From positions 12,614,316-12,678,315 of the forward strand of contig OW203768.1 of the NCBI GenBank assembly GCA_934045905.1: a stretch of DNA of 64,000 bases, given 5' to 3'. A program made the translations under genes and the position numbers. Origin of the DNA: Leuctra nigra. Its lineage: Eukaryota; Arthropoda; Insecta; Plecoptera; Leuctridae. The notes under the pieces are model-generated. The model worked only from the letters and a program-made list of their open reading frames with translations, searched no databases and was not told the origin of the DNA. Positions 1-12,700 of the stretch are shown in pieces (within the stretch, counting starts at the first letter, position 1; every line of letters starts with the position of its first letter).

Positions 1-1433
1 CTTTGACTCGAGCAGCTTGGGTTGGTGACGTTAATATTGCTGAAGTTCTTATGAAATCTGGTGCAGACATAACAGCAGTAAATAACTGTAGTGACAATGC
101 GTTAATGAATGCATCATACAAAGGTCATCTGGATGTTGTAAATATGTTACTTGAATCATTCCTATCTGACAGTGCAAGAACCAGGTATGTTAATACTCGT
201 ACCAGTAAGCTAGGTAACACTGCCTTGATTCGTGTAGCTCAGGGTGGTAACGTTCGTATTGCTGAAGTTCTTATGAAATCTGGTGCAGACATAACAGCAG
301 TAAATAACTACGGTGACAATGCAATAATGAATGCATCATTAGCACGTCATCTGGATGTTGTAAATATGTTACTTGAATCCTTCCCATCTGACAGTGAAAG
401 AACCGAGTATGTTAATACTCGTACCAGTGAGACAGGTAACACTGCCTTGATTCGAGCAGCTTTGGGTGGTAACGTTCATATTGTTGAAGTACTTGTCAAA
501 TACGGTGCAGACATAACAGTTGTAAATAACTGTGGTCACAATGTGTTGATGAATGCTACAGTTAAAGGTCATCTGGATGTTGTAAATATGTTACTGGAAT
601 CATTCCCATCTGACAGTCCAAGAACAAAGTATGTTAATACTCCTACCAGTAAGCTGGGTAACACTGCCTTGACTTGTGCAGCTCAGGGTGGTTTTGTTCA
701 TATTGCTGAAGGTCTTATGAAATCTGGCGCCAACATAACTGCAGCAAATATTGATGGTGACAATGCGTTAATGAATGCATCTTACAAAGGTCATCTTGAT
801 GTTGTAAATATGTTACTTCAAACATTCCCATCGGACAGTGCAAGAACCGAGTATGTTAATACTCGTACCACCGAGAAAGGTAACACTGCCATGATTCGTG
901 CAGCTCAGGGTGGTTACGTTCGTATTGCTGAAGTTCTTATGAAATCTGGTGCCAATATAACTGCAGCAGATAATGATGGTGACAAAGCTTTAATGAATGC
1001 ATCATACAAAGGTTATCTGGATGTTGTAAATATGTTCCTAGACTCATTCCCATCTGACATTGCAAGAATGGATTATGTTAATACTCGTACCAGTGAGCGA
1101 GGTAACACTGCCTTGTTAAGAGCTGCATGGAGCAGTAATATTGACGTAGTCAGAGCTCTTATTGCCTCTGGAGCTGATGTAACGTGCAGAAACAATCACA
1201 ATTCTACTGCTCTTACTATTGCTGCTGAATTTGGTCACATATCTGTTGTACGCACTCTTCTTGATTGGTTGAAAGATGATCGTTTGAGGACTGAGTATAT
1301 TAACTTGTATGATAATGACGGAGATTCTGCACTCTACGCAGCCAAGAGCGAAGGACATCTTGATATTGTAGAACTGCTTATTAATTCAGGTGCCGACATA
1401 GCATTACAAGATAAAGTTGTACTTCCCTCATAA
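1..1433 (+). CDS. Ankyrin-repeat protein, 5' end missing
   Basis: An open frame runs from the window edge to a TAA at 1431-1433 (476 codons visible). The first in-frame codon at 3-5 is TTG and reads as the Leu of an ankyrin A-L-x-R-A-A motif, so the true start lies to the left. The protein is a run of ankyrin repeats (GNTALIRAA, GADITAVNN, GHLDVVNMLLES). A 74-residue super-unit repeats every 222 bp, with phrase starts at 189, 411, 633, 855 and 1077. Each super-unit carries two ankyrin repeats joined by a spacer of the form FPSDSxRTEYVNTRTS. The last two repeats (from about 1110) are more diverged. No introns, signal peptide or other domain are seen. Ankyrin arrays bind proteins; no specific partner can be named. 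A poly(A) signal AATAAA follows at 1635-1640. The gene sits on the opposite strand to atk, probably inside one of its introns. Insect expansion or transfer from an endosymbiont cannot be told apart here. Confidence 0.85.
   Translation, partial: LTRAAWVGDVNIAEVLMKSGADITAVNNCSDNALMNASYKGHLDVVNMLLESFLSDSARTRYVNTRTSKLGNTALIRVAQGGNVRIAEVLMKSGADITAVNNYGDNAIMNASLARHLDVVNMLLESFPSDSERTEYVNTRTSETGNTALIRAALGGNVHIVEVLVKYGADITVVNNCGHNVLMNATVKGHLDVVNMLLESFPSDSPRTKYVNTPTSKLGNTALTCAAQGGFVHIAEGLMKSGANITAANIDGDNALMNASYKGHLDVVNMLLQTFPSDSARTEYVNTRTTEKGNTAMIRAAQGGYVRIAEVLMKSGANITAADNDGDKALMNASYKGYLDVVNMFLDSFPSDIARMDYVNTRTSERGNTALLRAAWSSNIDVVRALIASGADVTCRNNHNSTALTIAAEFGHISVVRTLLDWLKDDRLRTEYINLYDNDGDSALYAAKSEGHLDIVELLINSGADIALQDKVVLPS
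4..1300 (+). repeat. 222-bp tandem repeat inside the ankyrin gene
   Basis: The phrase gttaatactc recurs at exactly 222-bp spacing (189, 411, 633, 855, 1077), so about five coding units have been tandemly duplicated. Units 1-4 differ by few substitutions. The period is a multiple of three, so the frame is kept. Confidence 0.85.
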
Positions 1434-1634
1434 TATTATATCTGATAGCATAAATGTATATGATGTAAATACTCACACGGAATGTTGCTAGCACATAATA
1501 TCAGATATTATGTGATTATGTGTGTATTTACTGTTTAGAACAAATAATATCTTCTTGTCATTTTCATTTTACAACAGTTATGCTTTTAAGTCCTATGATA
1601 GCTTCCAATCATGTTTGTTGTAAGATTAATTGTA

Positions 1635-1640
1635 AATAAA
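1635..1640 (+). terminator. Poly(A) signal of the ankyrin gene
   Basis: AATAAA about 200 bases after the ankyrin stop codon. It is the first canonical hexamer downstream. Confidence 0.5.
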
Positions 1641-2548
1641 ACTGGATATTTTACATTATGAGCAAATGAATTTGTAAGAATGTTTTTCCCTCTTTGCTTT
1701 TCTATTCACAACTCATTGTCTTCCCTTTTTATAAGGATTTGATGCTGCTGCCATTTCTTGCATCTCAATCTCCATTTCTCTCCATATCCTCCCAATCACC
1801 CACTTCCAAACTCCTTTTCTCCATTGCACTCTGAACACCATCCATCCACGAGCTCATTGGTCATCCACGCTTCCTTCTGTACGGAGGCTGGTTTCCCCAC
1901 ATCCATCTTTGACACCTCATCCCCCATTCTACTGAGACGCCCATTTTCATTCATGTCATTTAATATATGTCAATTTCTTCCTCATCATAAAAATATGCAA
2001 GAAAACATGACTAAGATATTTGTTTAAGATTTGTTCTATGGTGATGCTCTGGTGTTTGCTGTTGGCCCTGAAAAGGGCCTTTGACGACGTTTCGGAGACC
2101 TTTCATCTTCTGGCTGGAATGGTTGGATGTGATCAAGTGGCTGGTTTAAGGTGGTGCAAGCGTCAATAAAGTCAATTTACCGTGTCAAATTACCGTCAAC
2201 GTGCCAACATAATATCCGTCCTCAGGTGGGAAATGCAATAATTTTGCATTATGTACTGATATAAAACAAAAGAAGATTGTGCATGCTATGAATTCTCGAG
2301 TTTGTTGAAAATGTTCGCCATGCAGAAATGAGCAATGGATTCAGCTACACCGATAAAACATTGATAAAACAAAAGATTTCTCTTGATTTCGCATAGTCAT
2401 ACATTTTTGCTAGTGGTTTTGAATCAAGAATAGCCACCCTGTTTCCGGTTACTCGCCAATGGTCAGTTCACGTAGTACCTCAACAATGGTTCCAAACAGG
2501 CAAAATTGAATCTCTATTCTTCCAACAAACCTGCGAGCTGAGCAACTT
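1641..2548. other. Non-coding stretch, no gene seen
   Basis: I see no exon with coding character here. The open frame at 1758-2027 is low-complexity Ser/Pro/His sequence without a recognisable motif. A small hairpin (ggccctgaaaagggcc, about 2066-2081) lies next to a GACGTTTC-like motif. If atk continues past the left edge, this stretch is atk intron. Confidence 0.4.
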
Positions 2549-3014
2549 TAAGCTGGGTTCCCATACTTCGCTTTCATTTCGCATTCGGTTCGCTTTCGCG
2601 TCGCGAAGTTTGTAGTCGTTTCCATAATTTCTGTTTCGCGTATCCATGGATACGCGATACATAAATAGTATTCTGCCAAAAGTTAAAAACAAAATGACGA
2701 ATAATAATCATGATAATAAGCAAGAAAGGCAAGAAAATGCGGAAAAAGTAAAACTTGAAAGTTGAAACGTCAAAACATATGTTCATTAATCGAATATCGA
2801 ATATAAGCTCGAGGTCGACCGGAAATGGAGATTCGATATATCGCATCACTTCCGGATTTCGCGCGTTTCGGTTTCGTCGAAGTTGAAGTTGGTCCAACAT
2901 TTTTGCATTTCGGAGACGAAATTAAACATGGACGATTTTCTGTGTTAAAAGGTAGCCATTTTGCGAAAGCGAACCGAATGCGAAGCAAAAGCGAAGTATG
3001 GGAATGCAGCTTTA
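2549..3014. mobile_element. MITE with long terminal inverted repeats (466 bp)
   Basis: The left arm, read inward from 2549, is TAAGCTGGGTTCCCATACTT and continues CGCTTT. The right arm, read inward on the minus strand from about 3014, is TAAAGCTGCATTCCCATACT and also continues TCGCTTT. The arms match over about 50 bp apart from small differences. The interior is non-coding, with further short palindromes around a TCCATGGA core. The superfamily is unclear and no target duplication is obvious. Confidence 0.7.
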
Positions 3015-3024
3015 GTCTCTGCAC

Positions 3025-3677
3025 TAGGGTGTCCATTCGTCCCAATTTTGGCGGGACAGTCCCATTTTCTAGCAACCTGTCCCGCTGTCCCCACGACCAT
3101 CAAGCGGGCCTTTTGTCATGATTTTTGACATGTTACCGTGTTTTCTTAAATTCATAATTAGCCGCGCAGCAAATAGTCTGCTGTGCCTCAATCTATTGTC
3201 TGCGCAGTGAATGAACAGTTTGTTCACAGCCGTTTCGAGTCTCGACAGCCACTGTCCACTTGACTGACAGCCAGCTGACTCTGTCCAATTTGATTTGGCT
3301 GTTATGGACATCAGGGTTGCCAGATTGGACGACTTGACTCTACCATATCGCAACCAACTTTTTGTTGTTGTCGCCGATCACAGATTTGGGCGACTTTGCA
3401 ATATCCTTCCATAAAGCAAATTTTTGAGAATATATAAGGAAACTAATACGTTGAAACATAATTTCTATAATTATGAACTAGCAATTTTAGGTGATTGAAA
3501 TCGCTGAAAATTAAAGTCCAAAACGCATAGAAATGGCTCTATTACATTCTTGAATTTCAAAATTTTCTCGGGCCTGTGCAGCTCGGACCCGCGTGTTGCT
3601 GGGGGGCCCGCCCCCCAGACCCCCCATTGTAACCCCAAACTGTCCCGATTATCCAATTTATAAATATGGACACCCTA
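3025..3677. mobile_element. Non-autonomous hAT-like element (653 bp)
   Basis: The termini are TAGGGTGTCCAT (3025-3036) and ATGGACACCCTA (3666-3677), perfect inverted repeats of the hAT type. The flanking octamers CTCTGCAC and CTCTACTC match at 6 of 8 positions, consistent with an old 8-bp target duplication. The interior includes a GC-rich hairpin near 3590-3625 and no transposase. Confidence 0.65.
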
Positions 3678-3792
3678 CTCTACTCATGCATGACAAACTA
3701 CGGGCATGAGCAGCGGGTTCCAGCCACTGGTGGCACCCAGTGTAATAAAATGTTTTCGTAACAAACAACTAAAGAATGTTTTGGTTTCTCAC

Positions 3793-6700
3793 CTTGAAAA
3801 GCCCCGTTGGGGATGTTTGTCAGATTATTGCCGGTGAGGTTAAGTGTCAGCAACTGCAGCAGACCCTCGAACGCTCGATCGCTGATACTGCTGATCTGAT
3901 TGCCGGCCATGTTGAGTTCGAACACCACCGGAAGTCGACCGAATGCGCCGCGCGGCAGTTCGCTCAACTTGTTGTCCTGAGAGAGATAAAGTGTTGTGTC
4001 CAGGTTACCTACATTCCACTTTTGTGCTTGAGAAACACTCATTCTATTTAAATGTAAAAGTTTGTTTTTCCTTTAGTTTATTTTTACTCACACTTAGTCC
4101 TTCTTTCAATACACATTCAATATTCAATACATTCAATCAATACACCCTTGAGACAATTGGAGTAGGATCAATAAAAAGAGGTGCCATTTCTTTGGGCAAA
4201 TACGTTTAACAGCTGAAAAGTCGTTAATAGTGTCCTTTGTTGACTGATGGACCTCAATGGTTGAGGCATTTTGCTTTTACAAAAGAACTTTTTACGAATA
4301 AAAAGTTGTTAAAAATAATATTTTATCATTCAATTATCTCTCACAAAGCGAATCAACTATCAATCATTAAATTTTATCAATATCCTCCTATATACATAAT
4401 CACATACCTAATCATAAAAATCATTTTATTATTTCAACCTATGAGCTATGAGAAGTAAAGACGGGGCCCTTGAAAGATCCAACAATGCTTGATCCTAACC
4501 CCGCACGTACCTGCATGTATACGTGCTGCAACGTGGCGAGCGCATTGAGTGCGTCGCTGGGAGGGCGCGTGATCTCGTTGCCGCTGATGTCGAGCGTGCG
4601 CAGCGTCAGCAGGTTGGCGAATACTCCTCCCACCAGCGTGTCGCCCAGACGGTTACGCGCCAGGTTCAGCGACAGCAGCGAGTTCATGGAGGGGAAGGTG
4701 GTGAGGGGAACGATCTCCGAGATGGCGTTGTCGGAGAGGTCGAGGTGAGACAGGGAGATCGGAAGCTGGAAGAACTTCGAGATCGAGTTGTTCCTGGAGA
4801 AGAACATTAGTTTTGTAAACAATGGATTTCTAAGAAACTTAAGCAAAGCAACCAGTGTACATTGACAAAAGGGGAATAGAAACTTTGTAAATGGGCTCAA
4901 TTTCTTGATGTAGGTATCTGTTTAAAAGGTAAATGTTAAGTTTTCCAAAATCCACTTCGAAGTTGCTGAATGTGGATGGTTGAGGTTTTTTAGTGGAAAA
5001 GCGTTAAAGGATTTCAGTATTCAATATCATGTACTTTGAAAAATTGGGCCTTTTTATGTAGACTATATTACACTTCTTTGAAAAACAGTTAGGTACAGTA
5101 ATTTCAAAATTATGTGACTCTATTTATTATGCCTCTATTTATTTGACAATATGATATTGAGGCAAAAACTTCTGATATTATGAGTCTCAATTTTTTATTC
5201 AATTTGAAATTTGAAATTAAAACCTTTTCCACCATTTTCTTATCCTACAAATTGGAAAGAAATCACAATTTTTACTATGAAACGGCATTCACGCCTTTAG
5301 AAGATTTAGGCCGGTCTTTCAATAGTCTGCTAAACCAGTAGTTAAGTTTTAATCGGTCATTCGAGGATTGTCATTCATTGTTGCCATGGCAATATAGTCC
5401 TAAACGACTGTTTAAAAGTTAGCAAGTTATCAGTTATCAGTAGAGATCCGATTATATGGTTTTAAAAACTTCAACAGTTTTTGGAATTGAAAATTTCGGG
5501 TTTTGTGGTTTTTAGGGCTGTGCGAGTTTGATATTTTAAGGTCGAGTCGAGTTCAAGTCGAGTCAGTGAGATGAATCGAGTTTTTCAAGTCGAGTTCGAG
5601 TCACGTTCCGCAAATGTTCACCTATGTACTATTAGGTCATAAAATTATTATTCGACCATCACAAAATGAATAGAAATATTTACATTAATCATACATCATC
5701 TATACATTGTAGGGCTGCTAATTCATGTAATTTCTTATTATAAGATAAGATGTGTATAGGTAAATAATTTTGATTCTCAATGTTTTAAGAATTGACAATT
5801 TCTCGTTTTGTGTTTTTTAAAAATATTGATAAACTTCAGATTATGAGTATTAGAATTTCCATTGAAGAATAATACAAATGAAACAGTGTACCTATTAGTG
5901 CTGGGACTTTCATAATATTGCCACCAATTTACTCTTCTATTCAAATGCCAGAGCAATGTTGTTAGGCAACTATAAATTTTTCTCGCGATCTTAATGAGGG
6001 TCAATATTATCACTCACAAATTTAAACCCTAGGCACGCCAGTGCAGCATATGACTGTCCACCTTGGTTTATCACAATGCAAAATCAAAATAATATAAGCT
6101 GTATCATGCTGTTTGCTTATGTATTGCGAATGTAAAAGACATATGTCAACTATATTTTCACGTGATAATGCAAGGTCACTGCCACTCCCACTAAGTAACC
6201 CCAAGTAGTTTTCTACAAGGTCAGAGCTCTTCTGTCATTTACGCAAATAGGGGAGGGTCACTGACTGATTTTATTTAGAAATAAAAATGGTTGAATATTC
6301 GGATTTACCTTGGTTATCCTGAGAAAAATTAGAAAATCAAGTGCGAAATTTACAAAACAACAGGGAATATTGTTCAAAATAGTGATATTTCGCAGTATAT
6401 TTCGCGATTTAGTCAGTTTGGCGGTGTTTATCGGTGTTAAGGGTAAATTTCGCATTTTGTCGCGATTAGATTCCAGTGTTTTTGGGCTAGAAACATATGG
6501 AAACGCATTTATATTTAGAAATATGAATCATTTACAACACTTCGAAAATTTCGCGATTTCGCGAAAATTTCGCGAAAATCGGATCTCTAGTTATCAGTTT
6601 ATTAGTTAGCGCGAACACTGTAGTAGGTACAATAGAAAGTAAAAATACAGACAAGGTCAATACTAAAATTGGTTTGAAATATAAATTGCAGATTTCAAAT

Positions 6701-9700
6701 TTGTAATGCCTGGTTAACTTTTACTAACTCAACCCTTTGTACATTACATTCAGAAACTGTTTAGTACTAGATCATCCCTCTTCATCAACACGGAGACCTG
6801 GTAAACAACTTCTGAATGTGAGTGTACTCGACCCCACGCCTGCTGCAACCCACCTGAGCGTGAGCGTCCTAAGCGACGCCAACCTCGCCAGTGACCCCTT
6901 GTTGATCTCCTCCAGCTGATTGTGCGACAGGTCCAACTCGTTCAACGTGTGCAGCGAGCCGAACGTCGAGCCCTTGATCTCACGCATCGAGTTCCGACTG
7001 AGGTTCAGCGAGCGCAGACTGAACAGCGGTTGGAACACAGCGTTGAAGATGTCCGAGATGCGGTTCTCGGCCAGGTCCACGGTGTGCAGCTCGTACAGCT
7101 TCGGGAACGTGTTCCGAGGGACGGACTCGATCAGGTTGTGACTTGCGTTCAGGATCTTCAGCCCGGTCATGTTTTGCAGTGGAACCTGACAGAAACCAGC
7201 ATTCACAGACATTCATTTAGTTTCATTTCATAATGGTCATCTACTCCAATATTATTATATAAGAGATACATTTTGTTGTCTAACCATGTAGAAGACGCAG
7301 AAGGCTCGAAGTCCCTTTTGTCGATTTTTAGTTGCAAACATTGTCAATTGAAATTTTTTCTGAAGACCACAAATTGTAAACCGTTCGTAACAATTACAAG
7401 ACATTACTATGCCAGTGTGCAAAGGCGATTGAAAAAATAGTGGAGTGTAGCTTGAAGAATTGCGTGGAAGAGGGATTGAGAGAGGAGCAGTATGGATTTA
7501 GGAGAGGGCGGTCTACAATTGACGCAATTTTCACTGTGCGTCAGATGATGGAGCAGCAGTGGGAAAAGGGTCAAACTATGCATATGGCCTTCTTGGACTT
7601 GGAGAAGGCATATGATAGGTTGCCAAGGGAAAGAGTGTGGGAGTGTCTGGTAAAGAGAGGAATAGGCAAGGAGTTGGTTGAGCGGATCAAAAGTATGTAC
7701 CGGAACAGTGTGAGTTGTGTGCAGTCGGGAGTGGGGAGATCGGAATGGTTTATTATTAGTGAAGGGCTTCGGCAAGGGAGTGTGTTGTCACCAACACTGT
7801 TCATCATTGTAATGGATGAGTTACTGAAGAAAGTGGAGCCAAATGAGGGGGATGATACACGAACACTAATTTATGCGGATGATGTGGTGGTGTGGGGAGA
7901 AACTAGGGAGGAAGTGCAGTTAAAGATTGATAAGTGGAGTGAAGAGACAGAGAAGATGGGTTTGAGAATAAGCGAAGAGAAGAGTGAAGTAATGACAATG
8001 GAACGGAAGAAGATAAGACAAGGACATGCCAGAATCAAGATGAGATATGGATGGTTGAAGGAAGTAGAGGAATTTAAGTACCTGGGGACCCTGCTCACCA
8101 ACAAGGCAAAAGTAGATAGAGAAGTACAGGAAAGAAGAAGGAAAGCGGAGTGTTTCTATCAGGCAGTGAGGAAGTTGCTTTGGCATGAGAAGTTTCCAAA
8201 AGTGTGTAAAATGATAATGTATAAAATGTATTTCCTGCCAATTCTAACATACGGGGCAGTGACGTGGTCAGCGGGAGGACATGAAATGGATCAGCTTCAG
8301 GCAGCGGAGATGAAGTTCTTGAGGAGTGTGAAGGGAGTCACAAGAATGGACAAGATCCGAAGTAAGAAGATAAGAAGTGAGCTGGGGGTAGAGAGATTGG
8401 GGTTTAAATTGGGCAGAGAGAGGCCTCGGTGGTTTGGCCACATGAAGAGGATGGGAACAGGGCGAGTGCCACAGCGGGTGTTTGAGTCGGCTACTTCGGG
8501 ACCACGTAGAGTAGGAAGACCAAGAGAGAGGTGGATTGGAGTTATTAACGATGTTTTGGAGAGAGGGGGAAGTTGGAGTGAGTTGGTGGGAGGACAGAAC
8601 AAGGTGGAGGCAATTTGTGGAACAATTGGAAGCGGAGGAAGAAGAAGAAGACGAGGAGGAGATGCCAGGCGTGGCCAGCCGGTCTCCAGTAGTCCTGCGG
8701 CCCTAGTGTTGGTGGGAACACCCACCCCCTGACCCATTAAATTGGAACCAGCGGATAGATTATTATTAATAAGATTGGATGAAGGCAGAATTCCTGACTT
8801 ATGAGTTCATCTCAAGAATAACTGAAATGGGCCACCGGCCATATATTTCTGTGGTAGTACAGAATTGTTCCATCACCAACATTTGCAATATCGGAGTAGG
8901 TAAATGAAAATTTTGAAAATAAAACTCTGTTTTCACGGTTTCTGATTCTTCCTCTGAGTGATTATGAGTTTAACTAATCATGAGTTAATCATGAGTTAAT
9001 CATAATTATGAGTTTAACTAAATTTGACAAATAAAAATATAAAAATACATAGATAACTCTAAAAAGTGAAAATTAGAAACAGCAATGAATAGGGAAGTCA
9101 CATGAAATTTTATTATTGTTAATTTGTAAATATCAACACAAATAACAATGACAAACACACTTATCACCAGCGAAATTTAAAATTTGCATACATAAAAATC
9201 AAATTCAAATATCATGGAATATTTTGGCAGGAAAAACGGCAGGCAACAGAATCCAGGATTGTGATGTCATTTCCAAGTCTCCAACAATGTGTTACTATGG
9301 TGATTCCTTTGTTACCATGGCAATATAGAGGATTGTGATGTCATCGTCAATTTTCCTGTTTTAAAATTGTAAGAAAATTATCAAACTTTGTTACTGAATT
9401 TCTCGAAAACTTCTTGTCCCACAACAAAAATAATACTATATCTGTGTTCAGCAACATCTCAATTTTAATAAAATAACTATTATTCTGAAATCTAATTGAT
9501 AAGTGTATTCCCTATTGTACAGCTTCAATATTTTCCAACTTTGCTTTGGTTTTCAATTTGTTTTAAAATGCATGAACAATTCTTAATAACTTTATAAAAT
9601 AGTTAAATAAAAATAGAGTGACACACAGATACCCACCAAATTATGATTTTTTTTGTGTTTTCAAATCCATCCACTATTATAATCTTTACTAAAGAAGGAT

Positions 9701-12700
9701 TTCCTTCACATTTCTTGTCCACTAACCTGCCCCAGCGAGGTAAGCTTGTTGTACGAGAGCAAGAACTCCGTCGCATACGTTGTGTCGTCAAACGCGCCAC
9801 GCGGGATGTCGGCGATGTTGTTGTGCGACAGGTCTAGCAGCGTGACGTTGGCGCAGTTCTCGAACGCCCCGGACTCGATCTTGGATATGGCGTTATGCGA
9901 CAGGTTGATGCGGACCAGGAACAGGTCCTTGAAGGCGAGCTTCTCGATCACCGTCACTTGGTTCTCGGACACGTCGATGATCTGGAGGGATGGAGCACGA
10001 TTAGAAACAGTTCTACTGAAGTACAAGCAAAACTTGTACTGTATCTTGTGGAATTCACATAAAAAGGTGTACTTTTTTACAATTAGTGATTATTTATTTG
10101 CTGCAGATACTGACATTCTTTAAATTACAGAAAAAATAATAATTCATAATATTCTGTCACTTTCCATTATTCAAGTTTGCGTCACCCAACCCAACAGTAA
10201 AAAATTCAAATGATTAAGGCTGCATTTCACCAAGATTCTAAACCCGGGTTAGAGGCGGTAAACCTGGTTTAGAGGCCCCTAAACCAGGTTTACCGCCTCT
10301 AACCCGGGTTTAGAATCTTGGTGAAACGCAGCCTTAGATTGCTATCCGCTCTACCAGGGAAATAAAATAGGTTACATTCCAAATGGTTCTATTTCTTGTG
10401 AGACTATAATTTTTATGACTTTTAACATCTCAGAAATTATTTTTGCCAGAAAAATTAGAATTAAAACAATGTAATTTTGATAATATTTTTCTGATTTTAA
10501 CTCTAAAACATGCTTTTCACTTATATGTACATTTATTTAAAAAATCTGAATAATCAATTAATAATCACAAAAGTAAGTTCGTGAATACTGACTGATTAGT
10601 TAGTGATTATAGATATTATGAACTTCGTCAAAATAGACGACTTAAGCCAAGCAAAAAATACTGGTTGCCAGAAAACGTTTTACATGACTTGAAACTCATT
10701 GTTGTGACAGCGACTTTCATACCTCTACGAACTGCAACTGATGGAACATCTGGTAGTCGACCTTCTTGATGCGGTTCCTCGCTAGATCGATGGTGCCCAC
10801 GCGGTTGACCGACCCGAACGTCCCGCGTCCGACGTCGGTGATCTCGTTGTCGTTGAAGTACAGGCGTCGGATGAAGCGCATTCCGCGCAACGAGTTGGAG
10901 TCGAGACGGCGCAGCTTGTTGTGGCTCAGGTTCAACACGCGCAGCACGGTGTTGCGCGCAAACGTTCCCCTTAGAGAGAGACAAGAAATATCCGAGTTAT
11001 TCTTCTGATCACATTATTTTTCCTCAAATTCACAATGAGCAAATTAAAGTGGAAAATAATCGAAAATTTTGGTTTAATGATGTTGTGCATTTATGAAGAG
11101 GGGTGGAAAAATAAAACAGCTACCTTCAAGTTATGTCACCAACCTTACTTTCTTTAACGATCTTTTGGGGGTTCTTTCAACCCTCTTAGTGCCAAGAGCC
11201 AATATATCGGCTCTGAGAGTTTGTGCGAAACTTGCCAAGGGCCGATATATCGGCTAAATTTTAAATTAAATCTCGCGCCTCTTAATGTCTTTGGAATGTT
11301 GAACTGCTTGATCGACTGGGTTGGTAATAGTGTGGTAGTTTATTGAAAAAATGTTTGGTGGCGGTAGTGTACAGATTTCTTATTGTTTTGACGCAAAATG
11401 ACATTTTTTCAATTCAAAATGGCGTCTACTTTTGCTGGCATATATTTTATACATTATTTCATAGCTTCTGTAGTTTTAATCACAAAAATATGAAATTAAT
11501 CATGGGTGTTGAGAAAATATCAGTAAATCTAAAAAATTTATTCACTTTGTTGGGAAAAATTCATTACAAAATTTGTGGCATAATAAACATTTTTTTTATT
11601 TTTTATTTTTTTTTATAATCCAAATAAAAAATAAAACATGTACAATAAGAATAATCATGAACTAAATTTTTGTCCAAGTCCTCATTATACTTTTACCACC
11701 ATGTAAAAAAAAAAATCAACAGTTTTGGTGAAGCACAAGCAAAGATATCAACTTTTTACTGTGACTCAACAATTTGTGAAAATATGGCCTGGCATTCTTC
11801 GCATATACAGGAAATAATGCTGGCACTAAGAGGGTTAAGGTCATAGTAATCTTGTTATAATTTAGCTGATATATTATGAAATTGATTCAAAGAATTGTGA
11901 AAACTCCATGAGCAAAGAATGTTAAAAAATCTACTGTCTGTACCAGTAGCAAAATGTATTAGAATCAATCAAGAATGGCTCAATTTCTTGGGATATTGAT
12001 CACATAATATACGAGTATTTTAGTGGAAAATATTTTCTTTTTGTTTCAAAGTATGTGTGGTAAACCTGAGATGTTCTACATTTTTACCATTAAATGGACT
12101 TTACTTTTGACGCCTTAAAAGTGCAATACTACAAATGTAGTCCAAGAAATATAGATTTTCATGTGGATTCCAAAGGCCCTTCATAGTATAAAATATAATG
12201 GATTGATTAGAGTCAGAATCATTGTGGTCAGGTTTGCAGCATGGACTAACCTGGGTATATCAGTGAGAGCATTATGTGACATATTCAGCCACGACAGCTT
12301 CGTGAGGTCGGCAAGATGCGACGAGTCAATCTTCGCCAAGCCGTTGTGCGACAGGTCCAACACTTCCACGTCGCGCAGGCCTCGGAACTGCGCGCGTTTC
12401 AGCTCGCGTATCGCGTTCCCGTGCAGGTCGAGTGTCTTGAGGCGCTTGAGGGAGGCGAGCGCCTCCTGGGACACTTCGGTGAGTGCCCCGCCCGCCAGGT
12501 GCAGGCGCTCCAGGCGCGCGGGGAGAGAGCTGTTGACGAACATGCCCGGCGGCGCGGAGACGAGCTCGGAACCGGTGATGTTTAGGATGGTTACATTGCC
12601 GAGTATCTGGGGAATATTCAATCCTTACATTATTACTTGACAAGTAGTACATTAGTAGATGCTAAGATTTTTAACCATCATGAATTATTCAGAAATGGGA

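Noticed and set aside
2041..2130. Hammerhead-ribozyme-like words on the minus strand (GATGAAAGGTCTCCGAAACG)
   Set aside because: The GAAAC part fits, but the required CUGAUGA core is not exact and I could not form all three stems. Possibly a relic of a retroelement end.
6310..6609. Open frame of 99 codons inside the hAT-like element
   Set aside because: It shows no resemblance to a transposase and no cysteine or DDE-type pattern; taken as chance.
11343..11618. Frame of 91 codons inside the piggyBac-like MITE
   Set aside because: AT-driven Phe/Ile-rich sequence with no transposase features.
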